The notes: a model not told the origin generated them from the letters alone. Numbered from the stretch's first letter, positions 33,901 through 45,692 are shown. The stretch: DNA of 64,000 nucleotides from Brachypterus glaber (GCA_958510825.1 OY294044.1:72366095-72430094), one strand, 5' to 3'. Program-made: numbers and translations.

Positions 33901-36900
33901 TAATCTTCGGTAATCGGGATTACCGCATCATTCGGATTACTGAAGATCCGGATTATCGAGTCTCTACTGTATACCAAACAAACTATAGATGACATAGGCA
34001 CCGACTCCGGGGACTCCTGGACTCATAACAGACGGGGCCGAGCCGCCCTTGGAATATTGTCTATTCTTTTAAATATTAAAAAAGCTTCACAATTTTTAAA
34101 TGTATTTTTAATTTTTTTTTCATTTAATATATTTTTTTAAACTTTTATGTATTTTTTTTTACTTCAAAAAAATCCCCCCCCCCCCCTCCCTGGGATTTTG
34201 AAAAGTCCTCCTCTTGCCAAAAAAAGCATATTTGAAAATGATAGTTTATTTTTTTTTTAAGATTAACCCCCATAACTTTTTGTTTTTGGGGGGATTACTT
34301 TCAAAAACAATAGGGATCTTTCCCTCATAGAACTTTTCTTTTCCTGAAAATTCGGAGTCGATCGCGTAATTCGTTCTGGAGTGTTCACAAAAATCATGAG
34401 ATGGGTCGGGCGGACAGATGAATATTTTCAAAAAAACAAAAGTTTCTTATTTTTTCATGAACATGATCCAAGAATTTTTTCTCTAGGACGTTTTTTGGCG
34501 ACATTGGGAATTTCTAAACTACCGTATAATACTATAACTACAGTATAATAATTGATTTCAAAGGTTTAAAATGTGTTAAAACCAGAGGCTGGACCTTGGT
34601 TTGTTGCTATGGGGGGGGGGGGAGCGTCCCCAAGGCCAATTTATACTTTATTTTTACTCCCCCAGAACGATAAGGGCACAAAGCGAAGCAAATATGCAGG
34701 CTCTTCTCCAAGTGGACCATACTTCAAATTCGTCGAAATTTTCGCCTGCGGCGCTAGAGTTTTCTTGCATTTAAACTTTAAATAGTAACGGCGCTATAGC
34801 TTTTTTACTTCCCCAGAACGATAAGGGCACAAAGCGAAGCAAATATACAGGCTCTTTACCAAGTAGACCATATAGTTTCAAATTCGTAAAAATCTTCGCC
34901 TGCGGCGCTAGAGTTTTCTTGCATTTAAACTTTAAATAGTGACATCTTTAAAATTAAAATAGAGTATAAAATTTCAAAAAAAAAACGCCTGTGGCGCTAT
35001 AGCTTTTTTACTCTCCCAGAACGATAAGGGCACAAAGCGAAGCAAATATGCAGTGGACCATACAGCTTCAAATTCGTAAAAAAAAATCGCTTGCGGCGCT
35101 AGAGTTTTCTTGCATTTAAACTTTAAATAGTAACACTTCTAAAATTTTAATAGACTATATAATTTCTAAAAAAATTCGCCTGCGGCGCTATAGCTTTTTT
35201 ACTTTCCCAGAACGATAAGGGCACAAAGCGAAGCAAATATACAGGCTCTTTACCAAGTAGACCATACAGTTTCAAATTCGTAAAAATCTTCGCCTGCGGC
35301 GCTAGAGTTTTCTTGCATTTAAACTTTAAATAGTGACACCTTTAAAATTAAAATAGAGTATAAAATTTCTAAAAAAAATCGCCTGTGGCGCTATAGCTTT
35401 TTTACTTCCCCAGAACGATAAGGGCACAAAGCAAAGGCAGGCTCTTACATACAGTTTCAAATTTGTAAAAAATTCCGCCTGCGGCGCTAGAGTTTTCTTG
35501 CATTTAAACTTTAAATAGTACCACCTGTAAAATTAAAATATATAATATTTCTAAAAAAATTCGCCTTCGGCGCTATTGCTAACACTTAAAATTAAAATAT
35601 CATAGACTATAGTATTTCTAAAAAAATTCGCCTGCGGCGCTATAGCTTTTTTAATCCCCCAGAACGATAAGGACACAAAGTGAAGCAAATATGTAGGCTC
35701 TTTTCCTCTTTCCCAAGTGGACAGCTTCGAATTCGTAAAAATTTTCCCCTGTGGTGCTACAATTTTCTTATATTATTTATTTATTTATTTATTTCTTGCA
35801 TGTTAATCTAAAACTTTAAATAGTAACACTTTTAAAATTAAAATAGGCTATGAAATTTCTAAAAAAAATCGGCTGCGGCGCTATAGCTTTTTTACGTTCT
35901 TTTATTGGAGTTTGTAAAACCTAAGCTTGAAATTTGTCAATGTTTTCACCTACGGCGCTAGAACTTATACCAGTGTTTTCAAATTTAAATAGACCAGCAC
36001 AGTTGTAAAATTTTTCACCTGCGGCGCTAGGGCTTTCTTAATTTTTGTTATTTAAATTTTTAAAACTTGAGTTTTACTACATTGAATTAAAAAAAAAGGC
36101 CGGTAATTAACAGAAGTAAAAAAACATGAAAAAAAAATCGCTTATTCCATTTTCATTCATTTCTAGATTTAGGGAAAAAATGTTTTGGGCCCCCCGAAAA
36201 AGAAACTGGGATACGCCCTTGAGCTATCTTGGGTTTTGAGTAAAAAATTTTTTACTTGTACAAACTTTCCGGACAAAGCTTTTTTGGAGGTGAGGAGCTC
36301 TTTTTTTAGTCATCAAAATTTTGGTTAGGGGTAACATTTTTTTACTTGTACAAATTTTCACGGATACGCCTTTTTTGGATCGATTGTTTTTAGTCATCAA
36401 ATTTTTGGTTTTTGACTTTTTCACCGACAAACGGACAAAGGCTTTTTGGAGGCGAGGGCCCTTTTTTTAGTCATTAAGTGCCTATTACGGAGGGTAAATC
36501 CATCGTCAATCTTATATATTCCGAATCTTAGGGTAACTCAACTCAACTCTTTATACTTAAAGGTTTAATCACATCCGTCATTTTTTCAGGTGTTTCGCCA
36601 ACATTTCAACAACAGCAACAGTTAACTGCCAGGAACAAAATTGAAGAGTTTTTCTACAAAAGATGTTTTACTCAAAGCTCAAATGCAAAAGTGTTCGATG
36701 ATCTAAGGTCACATAGCTCTGATTTCATGGGTTACTTTAAATATACCATGAACCTTCTCATTAAAGATAAAAACAATTTCTGCACAGTTCAAAGGAAACA
36801 TTTAAAAGGTAGAATGGAGAAAATTACAGAAGATATGGATAAATGTCTGTCTCAAGAAGAAAAGTTTCTGCCAAGTTTAATTAAGGGTTCTTTTGAGGGA

Positions 36901-39210
36901 TTTTTACACTTTTTGTGCCTCAACAATGGCCAGTTCGCTGATAGTTTTTTTAGTAGCCAGGGGGCCGCGTGTAGAAAAAATTTGACTGAGGAGTCCGAAA
37001 TTGATTCTTGTTTTACTAGAATTTTCCCACCGTTTGGAAACACCTTAAAGAAAGCTGAACTATGTCAGTAAGTATTTTTAAATGTTATCGACCGATATCA
37101 ATGTGACCCTGCACCCTTATAGAGTGTCAAATTTAAAAACTTTTTTTTTTTATTCTGATGTAAAAAACTTTTCTATATAAGAATCCGACAATTTGACACA
37201 CGAACTGGGTTCTTTTTGTGCACATATAGTTACCTATAACTACATATCGCACCCGTTACAGAACACTGCAGATTTGTACGATTACACCTGCCCACAAAAA
37301 AAAAAAGTTTACCGCATTATTCTTATGTATTTGAGCACTGAAAACGAATTTAGATTATTATAGAATAGAATTATAGAAAAGTGGTTTTAGACAGATTTGG
37401 TCGAATTTTGGATATCGACACAATTTTTTGAATAGTTAGATGCTAGAGCACTTGTAAAATCTCGAGCATCGCGATGCACCCGTCCACTGCTCTACAAAAA
37501 AAATATATATATATTTGCCGGAGACCTTTTAATTGCGTTTGGCTATATTTGATGCGCTGATTTCGAAACCTTTTTCCGTTTTTCTCGATCAGCTCGTTTT
37601 TTTTTTGAAATATAGCGCACAGTTTTTTTTTTGCCTATAGTAAAAAAAATGAAGGTGTATAGTTCTCCGCATGAAAAAAGTCTCCGACGAAAGGGGGAGG
37701 AATCATTCGCGCTATCTTCTTTCCGTCAAAAGCGTTATAAGGCGTGCGTGCCTGCAACGGGCCTCCCACTTGCACACACATTCCAAACATATTTCCCGTA
37801 GCCACAGATCCGTGCGTCAAATTATAATAAATTTTTATTTTTGTCGTGGATCGGTTCTCTATTATTGGGTCTCTAATCCAAAAAGAGCGGATTTAAAATA
37901 TCTTTATTCGTTTATTATTGGCTTCTAAATTCAAAAAATAAGATTTTTTCCGAGATTTCTTCGCATTTTTTCGGTATGTTTTGATAAAAATATTTTATAT
38001 AAATAGTATTTATTATTAAATACTAAAGATACGATTTTTATTTTTATAAGCATTACTAACACTATGTATATTATATGCGGTTTATAAAAATTAAAAAAAG
38101 TTTTAAATTTAATCTATTATAGTGACTGAGATTTTACAAGAGGGTTATTGAAAAAAAAAACAATATTAAATTATTTTATTTATTTTTAAAAGAACAACAC
38201 GATAAATTAAATTTATTATGAAAAAAAAACGAAACGAAAAATTAAAAAAAAAAAATCTCCATTTTTTAAATATAATATAAAATCAAATAAACATTAAATA
38301 TATTGCAACAATATTGCTGTTCTGCTTTCAATTACTCTATTACCGTATAATATTCTAGCGCAGGCGCTGAAGCGCGCTGTGAATAATAATTATGTAACCT
38401 AAGAATCAGCATACAAATGATTTCGTTAAGGTGAATGAAGTACAGATAGGTATACAATATTTTTTTTAAATATTTTTTTTTGTCAAAAAAATGCACATAA
38501 AAATTAAAAAAAAAAGAATGTTTGCTTATAAAATTTTCAAAATATTTTAGAAACTAAGAGAGTTTATAGAGTGTATATAGCGCGGAGTAGGGTATTTGGG
38601 AGTAGGGATGTTATGGGGTAGGGTTGTTATAAAGTAGGGATGTTGAGTAGGGAAGTTAGGGGGTAGGGAAATTACATTATATGTTTGTTTAACCTCGTAC
38701 TATTCTACTTAATTAAGCATCCCCTAAGTCCAGGACTTGTGTGGACTAGTAGTAGAGGGAACCACCGGCTTATACTGACTTTCGAACTAGTTTTTATAGG
38801 GAGTGTCCGCTTCACTTACGCCTTCACCAAATTTCAATTATTAATTAACTGAAAAAGGCAAATCGGCGCCAGTGAGAATCGAACTCACGCTAGTTGGCTA
38901 ATAGACTTGTCATATACAGACGCGGTAAACCACTACACCAATCCTCCCATAATTGAGAGCAGTGTTAGTCTAATTTTTTTTAGTAATAAATAACCTATTT
39001 TTTAGTAATATTGACACGGCGAAAATATGCTTCAAGCAGTTGTTGGACAAAAAGTGCGCCGACTTCTATGCATTCCAGGAATTAAACGAAAACTTCTTCA
39101 AGTATGTCGGAGAGCCTTGTACTAAGTCAGCCTCAAAATCTTCAACTTTAAACCTGAACTACTACTTAATCATCACGATTGCTTCAACTCTATTGTGGTC
39201 CAAAAACTAG
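30971..39210 (+). CDS. Secreted DUF1397 / 27 kDa hemolymph glycoprotein-like protein
   Basis: Three exons, 30971-31022, 36590-37067 and 39006-39210, join in phase to 244 aa, about 27 kDa. Exon 1 encodes only a signal peptide (MYSLIHFIFLLSVFLMIG). Exon 2 begins with a five-glutamine run after SPTF and carries most of the domain. Family-like blocks are FLPSLIKGSFEGFLHFLC, NNGQFADSFF, AACRKN and a SCF motif. Exon 3 adds ICFKQLLDKKC and the terminal PC. There are about ten cysteines, suggesting disulfides. The insect family is abundant in hemolymph, but its molecular role is poorly known. The C-terminus ends in a hydrophobic stretch (NYYLIITIASTLLW) after serine-rich sequence, possibly a GPI-anchor signal. 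Intron 1 is 5.6 kb of repeats. The exon 1 link rests on splice sites and phase alone. Confidence 0.75.
31440..32420. repeat. Cluster of alternating inverted repeats around GACCTGTCTGA
   Basis: The phrase AAAAATCGACCTGTCTGA or its complement occurs near 31727 (variant), 32007, 32064 and 32370. Copies alternate in orientation. Each is followed by the same CACCCTTGCACCC and CAAATAGCCACC-type sequence, so the region can fold in several ways. It lies in intron 1 of the DUF1397-like gene. Confidence 0.55.
32485..33184. mobile_element. Palindromic family A element, copy 5, left end missing
   Basis: The interior matches copy 3 (ACTGTAGGATTAACCGTTTT, AAATTTCAATGATGCAGGG and the inverted right half). 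The right end is CCTATGTAGACATCCTGTA. The left terminus is not recognisable. Confidence 0.6.
34600..36050. repeat. Degenerate tandem array, unit ~150-250 bp (mostly ~200), with GCGGCGCTA motifs
   Basis: AGAACGATAAGGGCACAAAG starts at about 34662, 34813, 35017, 35207, 35412 and (variant) 35660. Between these, TTCGCCTGCGGCGCTAGAG, TTTTCTTGCATTTAAACTTT and GCGGCGCTATAGCTTTTTTA recur. Unit lengths vary through indels, and decay increases toward the right. A (TTTA)n tract lies at about 35776-35795. It is in intron 1 of the DUF1397-like gene. Confidence 0.85.
36590..37067 (+). CDS. DUF1397-like gene, main coding exon 2
   Basis: Acceptor TTTTTTCAG, donor TGTCA/GTAAGT. The open frame continues from the signal-peptide exon in phase 1. 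It holds RNKIEEFFYKRCF, FMGYFKYTMNLL and the conserved cysteine-bearing blocks. Confidence 0.8.
37520..38330. repeat. Single-arm copy of the 54-kb foldback element
   Basis: Matches the left arm of 54030-55001 in order: TATATTTGATGCGCTGATTT, TTCTCGATCAGCTCG, ATATAGCGCACAG, GGTTCTCTATTATTGG, ATATCTTTATTCGTTT, ATACTAAAGATACGA, and GAGATTTTACAAGAGGGTTA. An extra ~190 bp at about 37640-37830 is absent from the other copy. Confidence 0.6.
38586..38672. repeat. Degenerate GTAGGGATGTT minisatellite
   Basis: The phrase GTAGGGATGTT and variants, spaced about 15-18 bp, occur about five times in intron 2 of the DUF1397-like gene. Confidence 0.6.
38690..38948 (-). mobile_element. tRNA-derived SINE-like element
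   Basis: On the minus strand, 38948-38865 looks like a tRNA. There is an A-box-like TTGGTGTAGTGG and a B-box-like AGTTCGATTCT inside a perfect T-stem (GTGAG/CTCAC), ending TGGCGCC. The acceptor halves (GGGAGGA and TGGCGCC) do not pair, so I do not call a working tRNA. The tRNA-like head is followed by about 170 bp of unrelated body, the usual SINE layout. Confidence 0.5.
39006..39210 (+). CDS. DUF1397-like gene, terminal coding exon 3
   Basis: Acceptor TTTTTTAG. Reads NIDTAKICFKQLLDKKCADF, then NENFFKYVGEPCTKS, a serine-rich stretch and a hydrophobic C-terminus before TAG. The spacing IC-x6-KKC-x20-PC suits the family. Confidence 0.75.
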
Positions 39211-39676
39211 TCAATCATGTTAATGAATATTTTTGCTACAAACGTTATGAAACTGATATTTTGAATTTGATTTTAGTTTTGATATGATATGCAGTTTACT
39301 GTGTTTTTAAATTGTACAAAACCTCTAACTTTTTTATTTGAGGTATTAGAAATATGCTTTTTTGAGCACAGTTTTACCTGAAATCTTGTATAACTTTTTT
39401 GATTTGAGATATTAAAAATGTGCTTCTTTGAGCATAGTTTCACCTTAAACTTTATTATCTACAGATGACCTATTTTTCTAAAATCGTTTTTTTTTTAAAT
39501 AATCTGTTTGATTTTTTAAAGTTAGGAAACTCTTTATATTTCGATAAATTATAATTATAATAATTATTATATATTCCAAAATTAATAGTTTGAAAGTTAT
39601 TTAGAAAAAACGCCGTGAATATATGTAATTCCATAGTTTTTACAGTGGATAGTATATTGCGTTTTCTATTTCCCAA

Positions 39677-39682
39677 AATAAA
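39677..39682 (+). terminator. Candidate polyadenylation signal of the DUF1397-like gene
   Basis: AATAAA 467 nt after the stop, followed by a T/G-rich stretch. Confidence 0.35.
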
Positions 39683-40688
39683 GTTGCTTTGACCTCGTGC
39701 CGTACTTTATTGTTTATACTGTATTAAAAAGTGGGCCATCTATAACTTTTTTTTCTAAGTAGGTAACTTTTTCTGTATATTTATCGGACATTTCCTTCTA
39801 TTTTATATGATTTTTTGAAAAGAAGCACCCATATATATTTTTTATTTTAATGGATTTTTAAATGAAATTAAAAAACTTTTTTCGAAAAATGCCGGAAGTC
39901 GCAGGTTTCTGAAAATAAGGGCATGAGGTAAACTTTTTTGAGAAGCACATGTGTAATTCATCAAATAAAAAGTTAGAATTGCTAAAAAATGATCCTGTAT
40001 AATACTTTAGTGCCTAAAAGTAATATTTGCTGCATGTGTGGTTAAACCAATTATATTTAATTTTTGAAGTCGTGGTCGCCCCTTGAAGTGGAACATATTA
40101 AAAATTTGGTCTTACAAAAAATTATATAATTTTCCAACGCCAATTTTTTTAATTCTTTTTTTAATACAAATGTTGATACTTAAGCATTATATTTTTTTTT
40201 TCAAGTATATTTATATACTTAGGACATTTTAAGAAACCAAACCATGTTTTTTAGGTGAAATTTAAAGGACGACATTACCAAAGATGGGATTATTTGAATT
40301 ATTTGTGATATTCTTAGCCTTAGAAAGGTATTATAATTAAAATTATATCATTTTTTGCAAGATTAAATTTTGGAGGTGTTCCACTTCAAGTGGCGGCCAC
40401 TGTAATGTTCTTTTACACGCATGATGAACTTTAAATAATGTTTTCCTTTACACACAAGTAACTTTCTGAAATATAAATTTTTATAAATTTAATTCTCACG
40501 TTGTAGAAAAAAATCATACTTGTAGCACGTGCGAAATTGTGCTTTACGCACTCGGAGTGTAAAAACTTCCCATTTTGCAACTTTTCAACTGTAATTAGTT
40601 GTTAGCCTAAGCTGACCCAGTTATTTAATGCACATATAAATGTATCCTAAAAAACTAGGAGTGAACTCCTAGTTATAATTATAACTAT

Positions 40689-41231
40689 ACAGGGTTATTC
40701 AGAAATTTAAGAGGTGATTCTACGTTAAAAAATACGAATTAAGGTTTCTATAAAGGTTGGTCCGGAAATGATCCCTTAGGGAGCTACGACCCTCATAATG
40801 GTACATCTAAAAAGTAGTTTGGTCAGTAAAGTAGATTTCCCCCATAAAAAAATCGAAGGGCTGTATTTTAAGAAAAAACGATTTTTATATTTTGCTATAA
40901 ATGTTAGGTTATGTTTCTTGGTTATGCCAAAAATCGAAGTGTCCTGAGATAAAGCGTAGAAAGGAGATTTAAAGCACATTTCCCACGTCACTGGTTAATA
41001 TTACCAAATAAAAATTACATGAAATTATAGCCTTTATTAATATTAAGGCATGTGCAAAAATTCGTTACTTTGGTTTATAGGGTTCCAGAAATATTAAATA
41101 AAAACTACTTTTTAGATGTACCCTTAGGAGGGTTGTAGCTCCCTTAGGGCTCATTTCCGGACCAACCTTTATAGAAACTTTTTTCTTTTTTTTAACGTAG
41201 AATCACCTCTTAACTTTCTAAAGAACCCTGT
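40689..41231. mobile_element. Palindromic family A element, copy 6
   Basis: TATACAGGGTTATTCAGAAA on the left and TTCTAAAGAACCCTGTATA on the right, with paired GGTCCGGAAATGATCCCTTA / AGGGCTCATTTCCGGACC blocks. The stretch 39690-40688 before it holds no gene. It contains GAAGTCGTGGTCGCCCCTTG at 40067 and a loosely complementary CCACTTCAAGTGGCGGCC at 40381. Confidence 0.7.
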
Positions 41232-41553
41232 ATATAGTGTAGCTAAAACTTTAACTGTGCTATAAAAAACACGGCCCTATTAGATTGTATTAAATTGTGG
41301 CTGTATATTTTTACTGAGATTTTAATTGTTATAGATGTATTGTATTATGTATTTAATGGTTCACATAATTCTTAATAACAGGGTGATATTAAAAAATAAC
41401 AGAAATTATCAGAACTAGATTCTGGGGATCTTAATTTTTATGTGAAATAGAAAAACAAACACGAGAAATTTCCAAAATGGTATATCACATCTTAAATTTG
41501 ATGTTCTGTTTTATGTTTCGTTATACTAAGTGAAAAAAAAATAATTTCTGATA

Positions 41554-41788
41554 CACTGAAAAAACGCACATTTTGATGTGTAAAACTTTACGGTAAAATT
41601 TATAGTAAATAGAATTACGTGTTATATACCGGATTTTTTTATAAAATTGCATGTTCCATTCCATTTTGCATCTTATTTTACGGTATGGAATATGTAATGT
41701 TAAAACAAATCCGGTATATAAAACATAATTTTATTTACTATCACATGTAAACTTTTACACATCGAAATGTACCTACGTTTTTTCAGTG
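41554..41788. mobile_element. MITE with CACTGAAAAAACG terminal inverted repeats
   Basis: 235 bp, CACTGAAAAAACG ... CGTTTTTTCAGTG. Inner symmetry extends through GATGTGTAAAA, AGTAAATA and TATATACCGGATTT. Superfamily not assigned. Confidence 0.8.
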
Positions 41789-42862
41789 CAATGTTGACGC
41801 CATAATTATAAGTGTGCATATGAAGGTAGGACACTAGATTTAATCTGCCGTCATAGCTTAAAATAAAGTATTATTTTTTTATCTAGTAGGCTTAGAAAAT
41901 AACCTTTAGGCAATGATGTAGATTAGTATTGAACTCAAGTGCATACTTAATCGCATAATCTATGACAGTTTCTGACATTTATTTTAAAATATACCGCGTT
42001 ATGAGAACAAAACTCTATAAAAAGTAATAATTTATCGCTAAAAAAATAATATTGTATTAAACTGGATTTACTCAGAAGGAACAAAATTAAACTAAAAGAA
42101 AGCGAAATGGAAACAATGAGAACGCCTATAGAAGAAGCGGAATGTTTAAAAACGCGAAGAGATGAATATAAAACATTAATTTGAGGTATCAAAGTTATAA
42201 AATCATCTTCAGGGTTAGAATATTTAGTGTATTCTTGTGAGTTAAGTTTATTTATTAATTACTGATTAAACTTTATTTTGCTTCATATTATTAAATGTAT
42301 AGATGTCAAATATATCGACATATTAAACTTTCTTTTTTTACTCCGATTTATTTATGCATAACGTTGTCTAATTTCGCTTTTTCAGAGCCTCCTATGATAA
42401 AGTCAAATACGTTATTTTAAGCTATGTTGGCAGATTAGTTAAGTATTGTTTACTTCCCAGTGACGGCGCCACCTATCTAAGGTTTGGACTTTTTAGCTGA
42501 AGGGCATGACATTCAACTTTTAAAGAAAATTTTACGTATTTTTTACCATAGGCCCCACAAAAATGACTAAAGGTCGCCATCATCCCAACTAAACTTTTAT
42601 TAAGGCACATTAGAGATCTTTCAAAGTTTCTCCACACTTGGTTGAGATGGTCCAATGGCCACATGCAGGACTATTCGTATAGGTTCACAATGGCCGACAG
42701 CCGCCCCCGGTTCGGGGTGCCGGCAGAAAATGCATGGGCCCAGTTGATGGCCAGCATTTTTTCCAAACATTTTTGCAGTAGTGGCCCTTTACATTATTTT
42801 TGTCCAAGCCCCATTACTGGTTTCAAGTACTTTCTACGTTAGCCTATCATATGCCCACAACT

Positions 42863-44740
42863 TTCCCAGCGATTACACCAAAATGACCCTGTACATTATT
42901 TTTATGCCAGGAAACTAACGAACACCCAGAGGAAGCCCAGAATTTGGCCTACATGACACCATATCTTTTCCATTAGTGACCCAGTACCAGTTCTCCACCT
43001 GTGGTTACATGCTTAAGTCTACCGTTGAACCTGCCAAATTTTACCTATTCAATCCTACGAACTTTTAAGAGGTTTCAAAAAGAAAATGCCTTAAATTGAC
43101 AGGTTTATAAGAAAAGACCCGTGGGATACTATTAAATTTGACCTACGAGATCCTATAAAATCCTGTCAATTCCTTGACAGGATTTCATAGAAAATTTCTT
43201 GCCATTACTCCCTACACATATCTGCTCTTGCCCAGTGAAAGGAATTTTCCCACAAGCATCCATACTAATCCAATAATGTTCATCAAATTAGCAGACTAAC
43301 TAGCGACTAAAAAGTAATTCCAGAAAAAGACTTTTCAATAAAGTTTTTTAGTGGGAAAAAGCAATAAGTGCCGCCACCTATAGCCTTAACATTTACATTA
43401 AAATCTGCATGTGAACATGTCGCCTACTAATGGGCTTTTAAATGTTATCCATCACAATTATTAGTGGTGGCTTACATCTGAAATCATATTAATGGGCCAC
43501 AACAAGTTCTCGTTGCGATGGTTTAGTAACAAGAATAATGCGTTAGGCCAGTACAGTACACTTCAGTGTCAATGTAATGTTAGCGTCACTTTGCCACCAC
43601 TGCCGGCAAAGCGCCGAACTTTTCCCACCGAAGCAAGTTTTGTTGGGATGTATTTATGAACCTTAATATTTTATTATGATTATTTTAACCAGTTATTTAA
43701 GAATTTTGTGGATCATTGGCAACTTTATGTGCGTTATTCATGAAAATTAAATACAAAAAAAATAAGGCAATTTTGTATGTAATGTTTTTTGTTAAAAAAT
43801 AATTCCCAGCGATTACACCAAAATGACCCTGTACATTATTTTTATGCCAGGAAACTAACGAACACCCAGAGGAAGCCCAGAATTTGGCCTACATGACACC
43901 ATATCTTTTCCATTAGTGACCCAGTACCAGTTCTCCACCTGTGGTTACATGCTTAAGTCTACCGTTGAACCTGCCAAATTTTACCTATTCAATCCTACGA
44001 ACTTTTAAGAGGTTTCAAAAAGAAAATGCCTTAAATTGACAGGTTTATAAGAAAAGACCCGTGGGATACTATTAAATTTGACCTACGAGATCCTATAAAA
44101 TCCTGTCAATTCCTTGACAGGATTTCATAGAAAATTTCTTGCCATTACTCCCTACACATATCTGCTCTTGCCCAGTGAAAGGAATTTTCCCACAAGCATC
44201 CATACTAATCCAATAATGTTCATCAAATTAGCAGACTAACTAGCGACTAAAAAGTAATTCCAGAAAAAGACTTCAATAATGTTTTTTAGTGGGAAAAAGC
44301 AATAAGTGCCGCCACCTATAGCCCTAACATTTACATTAAAATCTGCATGTGAACATGTCGCCTACTAATGGGCTTTTAAATGTTATCCATCACAATTATT
44401 AGTGGTGGCTTACATCTGAAATCATATTAATGGGCCACAACAAGTTCTCGTTGCGATGGTTTAGTAACAAGAATAATGCGTTAGGCCAGTACAGTACACT
44501 TCAGTGTCAATGTAATGTTAGCGTCACTTTGCCACCACTGCCGGCAAAGCGCCGAACTTTTCCCACCGAAGCAAGTTTTGTTGGGATGTATTAATGAACC
44601 TTAATATTTTATTATGATTATTTTAACCAGTTATTTAAGAATTTTGTGGATCATTGGCAACTTTATGTGCGTTATTCATGAAAATTAAATACAAAAAAAA
44701 TAAGGCAATTTTGTATGTAATGTTTTTTGTTAAAAAATAA
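42863..44740. repeat. Tandem duplication of a 940-bp unit
   Basis: Unit 1 is 42863-43802 and unit 2 is 43803-44740. Both begin TTCCCAGCGATTACACC and end GTTAAAAAATAA. I saw only a short indel (CTTTTCAATAAAG versus CTTCAATAATG) and a few substitutions. The unit is less AT-rich than its surroundings and has no long frame. The stretch 42440-42862 is similar in texture and may be a diverged partial unit. Confidence 0.92.
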
Positions 44741-44995
44741 ACTTAATAAAAACTTAAGTCTGGAGTGAGAAGTTGTCTTCTCTATAGGCTCGGACACTTT
44801 GATCACAACGGCAAAAAAGTTCATTTTGACCATTGGCTACCAAGGAACTGATGCCAAATTTACAAAAAAAAAATACTAGATCTATTCTAAAAACCTAAGC
44901 TTAAAGCTTTGTTCTGATCCTGTCAAACGGTGTGGTCTGTTACAGTGGAGGTCTACTGGACAGACAGACATTGAAAAATCGTATTTTCGAAATGT

Positions 44996-45077
44996 ATATC
45001 GTCATGTGAGGTTATAGTGTTCTATATCCATTGGATTTGCTATGGATATAGAACACTATAATCCTCACATGACGATA
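44996..45077. repeat. Near-perfect hairpin, ~35-bp arms
   Basis: ATATCGTCATGTGAGG, TTATAGTGTTCTATATCCA and, after an 11-nt loop, the complement with a single extra base. Confidence 0.85.
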
Positions 45078-45205
45078 TCTTAAAACTACATCAAATACAC
45101 CAAAATCTGGATTATTTTTTCGCTATACCAACTTTCTTCTCTAAGAAAGAAACTCGAAAGTAAAAAAAAATAAATTATTAAACATTACAGATAATAGTTA
45201 TTTAT

Positions 45206-45313
45206 GGTACTAGTGGGTAAAGTAAGATATTGCCCATGACAAAATTAACCTGCGAGGCGTCAGCCAAGCAGGTTAATTTTCGAGAGGGCAATATCGGTTT
45301 ACCCATGAGTGCC
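45206..45313. repeat. Hairpin element with GC-rich core, copy 3
   Basis: GGTACTAGTGGGTAAA, ATATTGCCC and AAAATTAACCTGC on the left are mirrored by GCAGGTTAATTTT, GGGCAATAT and TTTACCCATGAGTGCC. The core is GAGGCGTCAGCCAA. It may be part of a longer unit whose ends are TTTTATCCAATAAATAG and TATTGGATAAAA (to about 45530). Confidence 0.6.
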
Positions 45314-45692
45314 ATACAAGGTTTTATCCAATAAATAGCTTAGGAATTCATATTTTTATTAAAAATTTTAATGACATTTACAAGAAAATAATTTGACAAA
45401 TGACAGTTGATTGGGTAAAATAAATAATTATCCACTCAATAAAGTAAAAGCCACGCGGGGGTTATTATTGAGTTTATCTATTTAAAATAAAGCTGGTTGT
45501 CTCATTATCTGTATGTATTGGATAAAACATCTCTATGTGTAGTCTATAATGTAGATAGTACTATTTTTTATTTTTTTAATCAACGCTTTTATTGCTTATA
45601 TAAACAGGTTGTATAAGAAAACTATGTTGGATTTAATGGCATTTATTTCAAGATGAAATTAACCAATCAAATACTGACATTTATAACACAGT

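Noticed and set aside
38865..38948. Functional tRNA gene on the minus strand
   Set aside because: The T-arm and promoter boxes fit, but the acceptor-stem halves do not pair and no convincing anticodon arm was found. I call it tRNA-derived instead.
42863..44740. Helitron or other named class for the 940-bp unit
   Set aside because: I could not find the CTRR end with hairpin or any replication-protein coding sequence, so no class is assigned.
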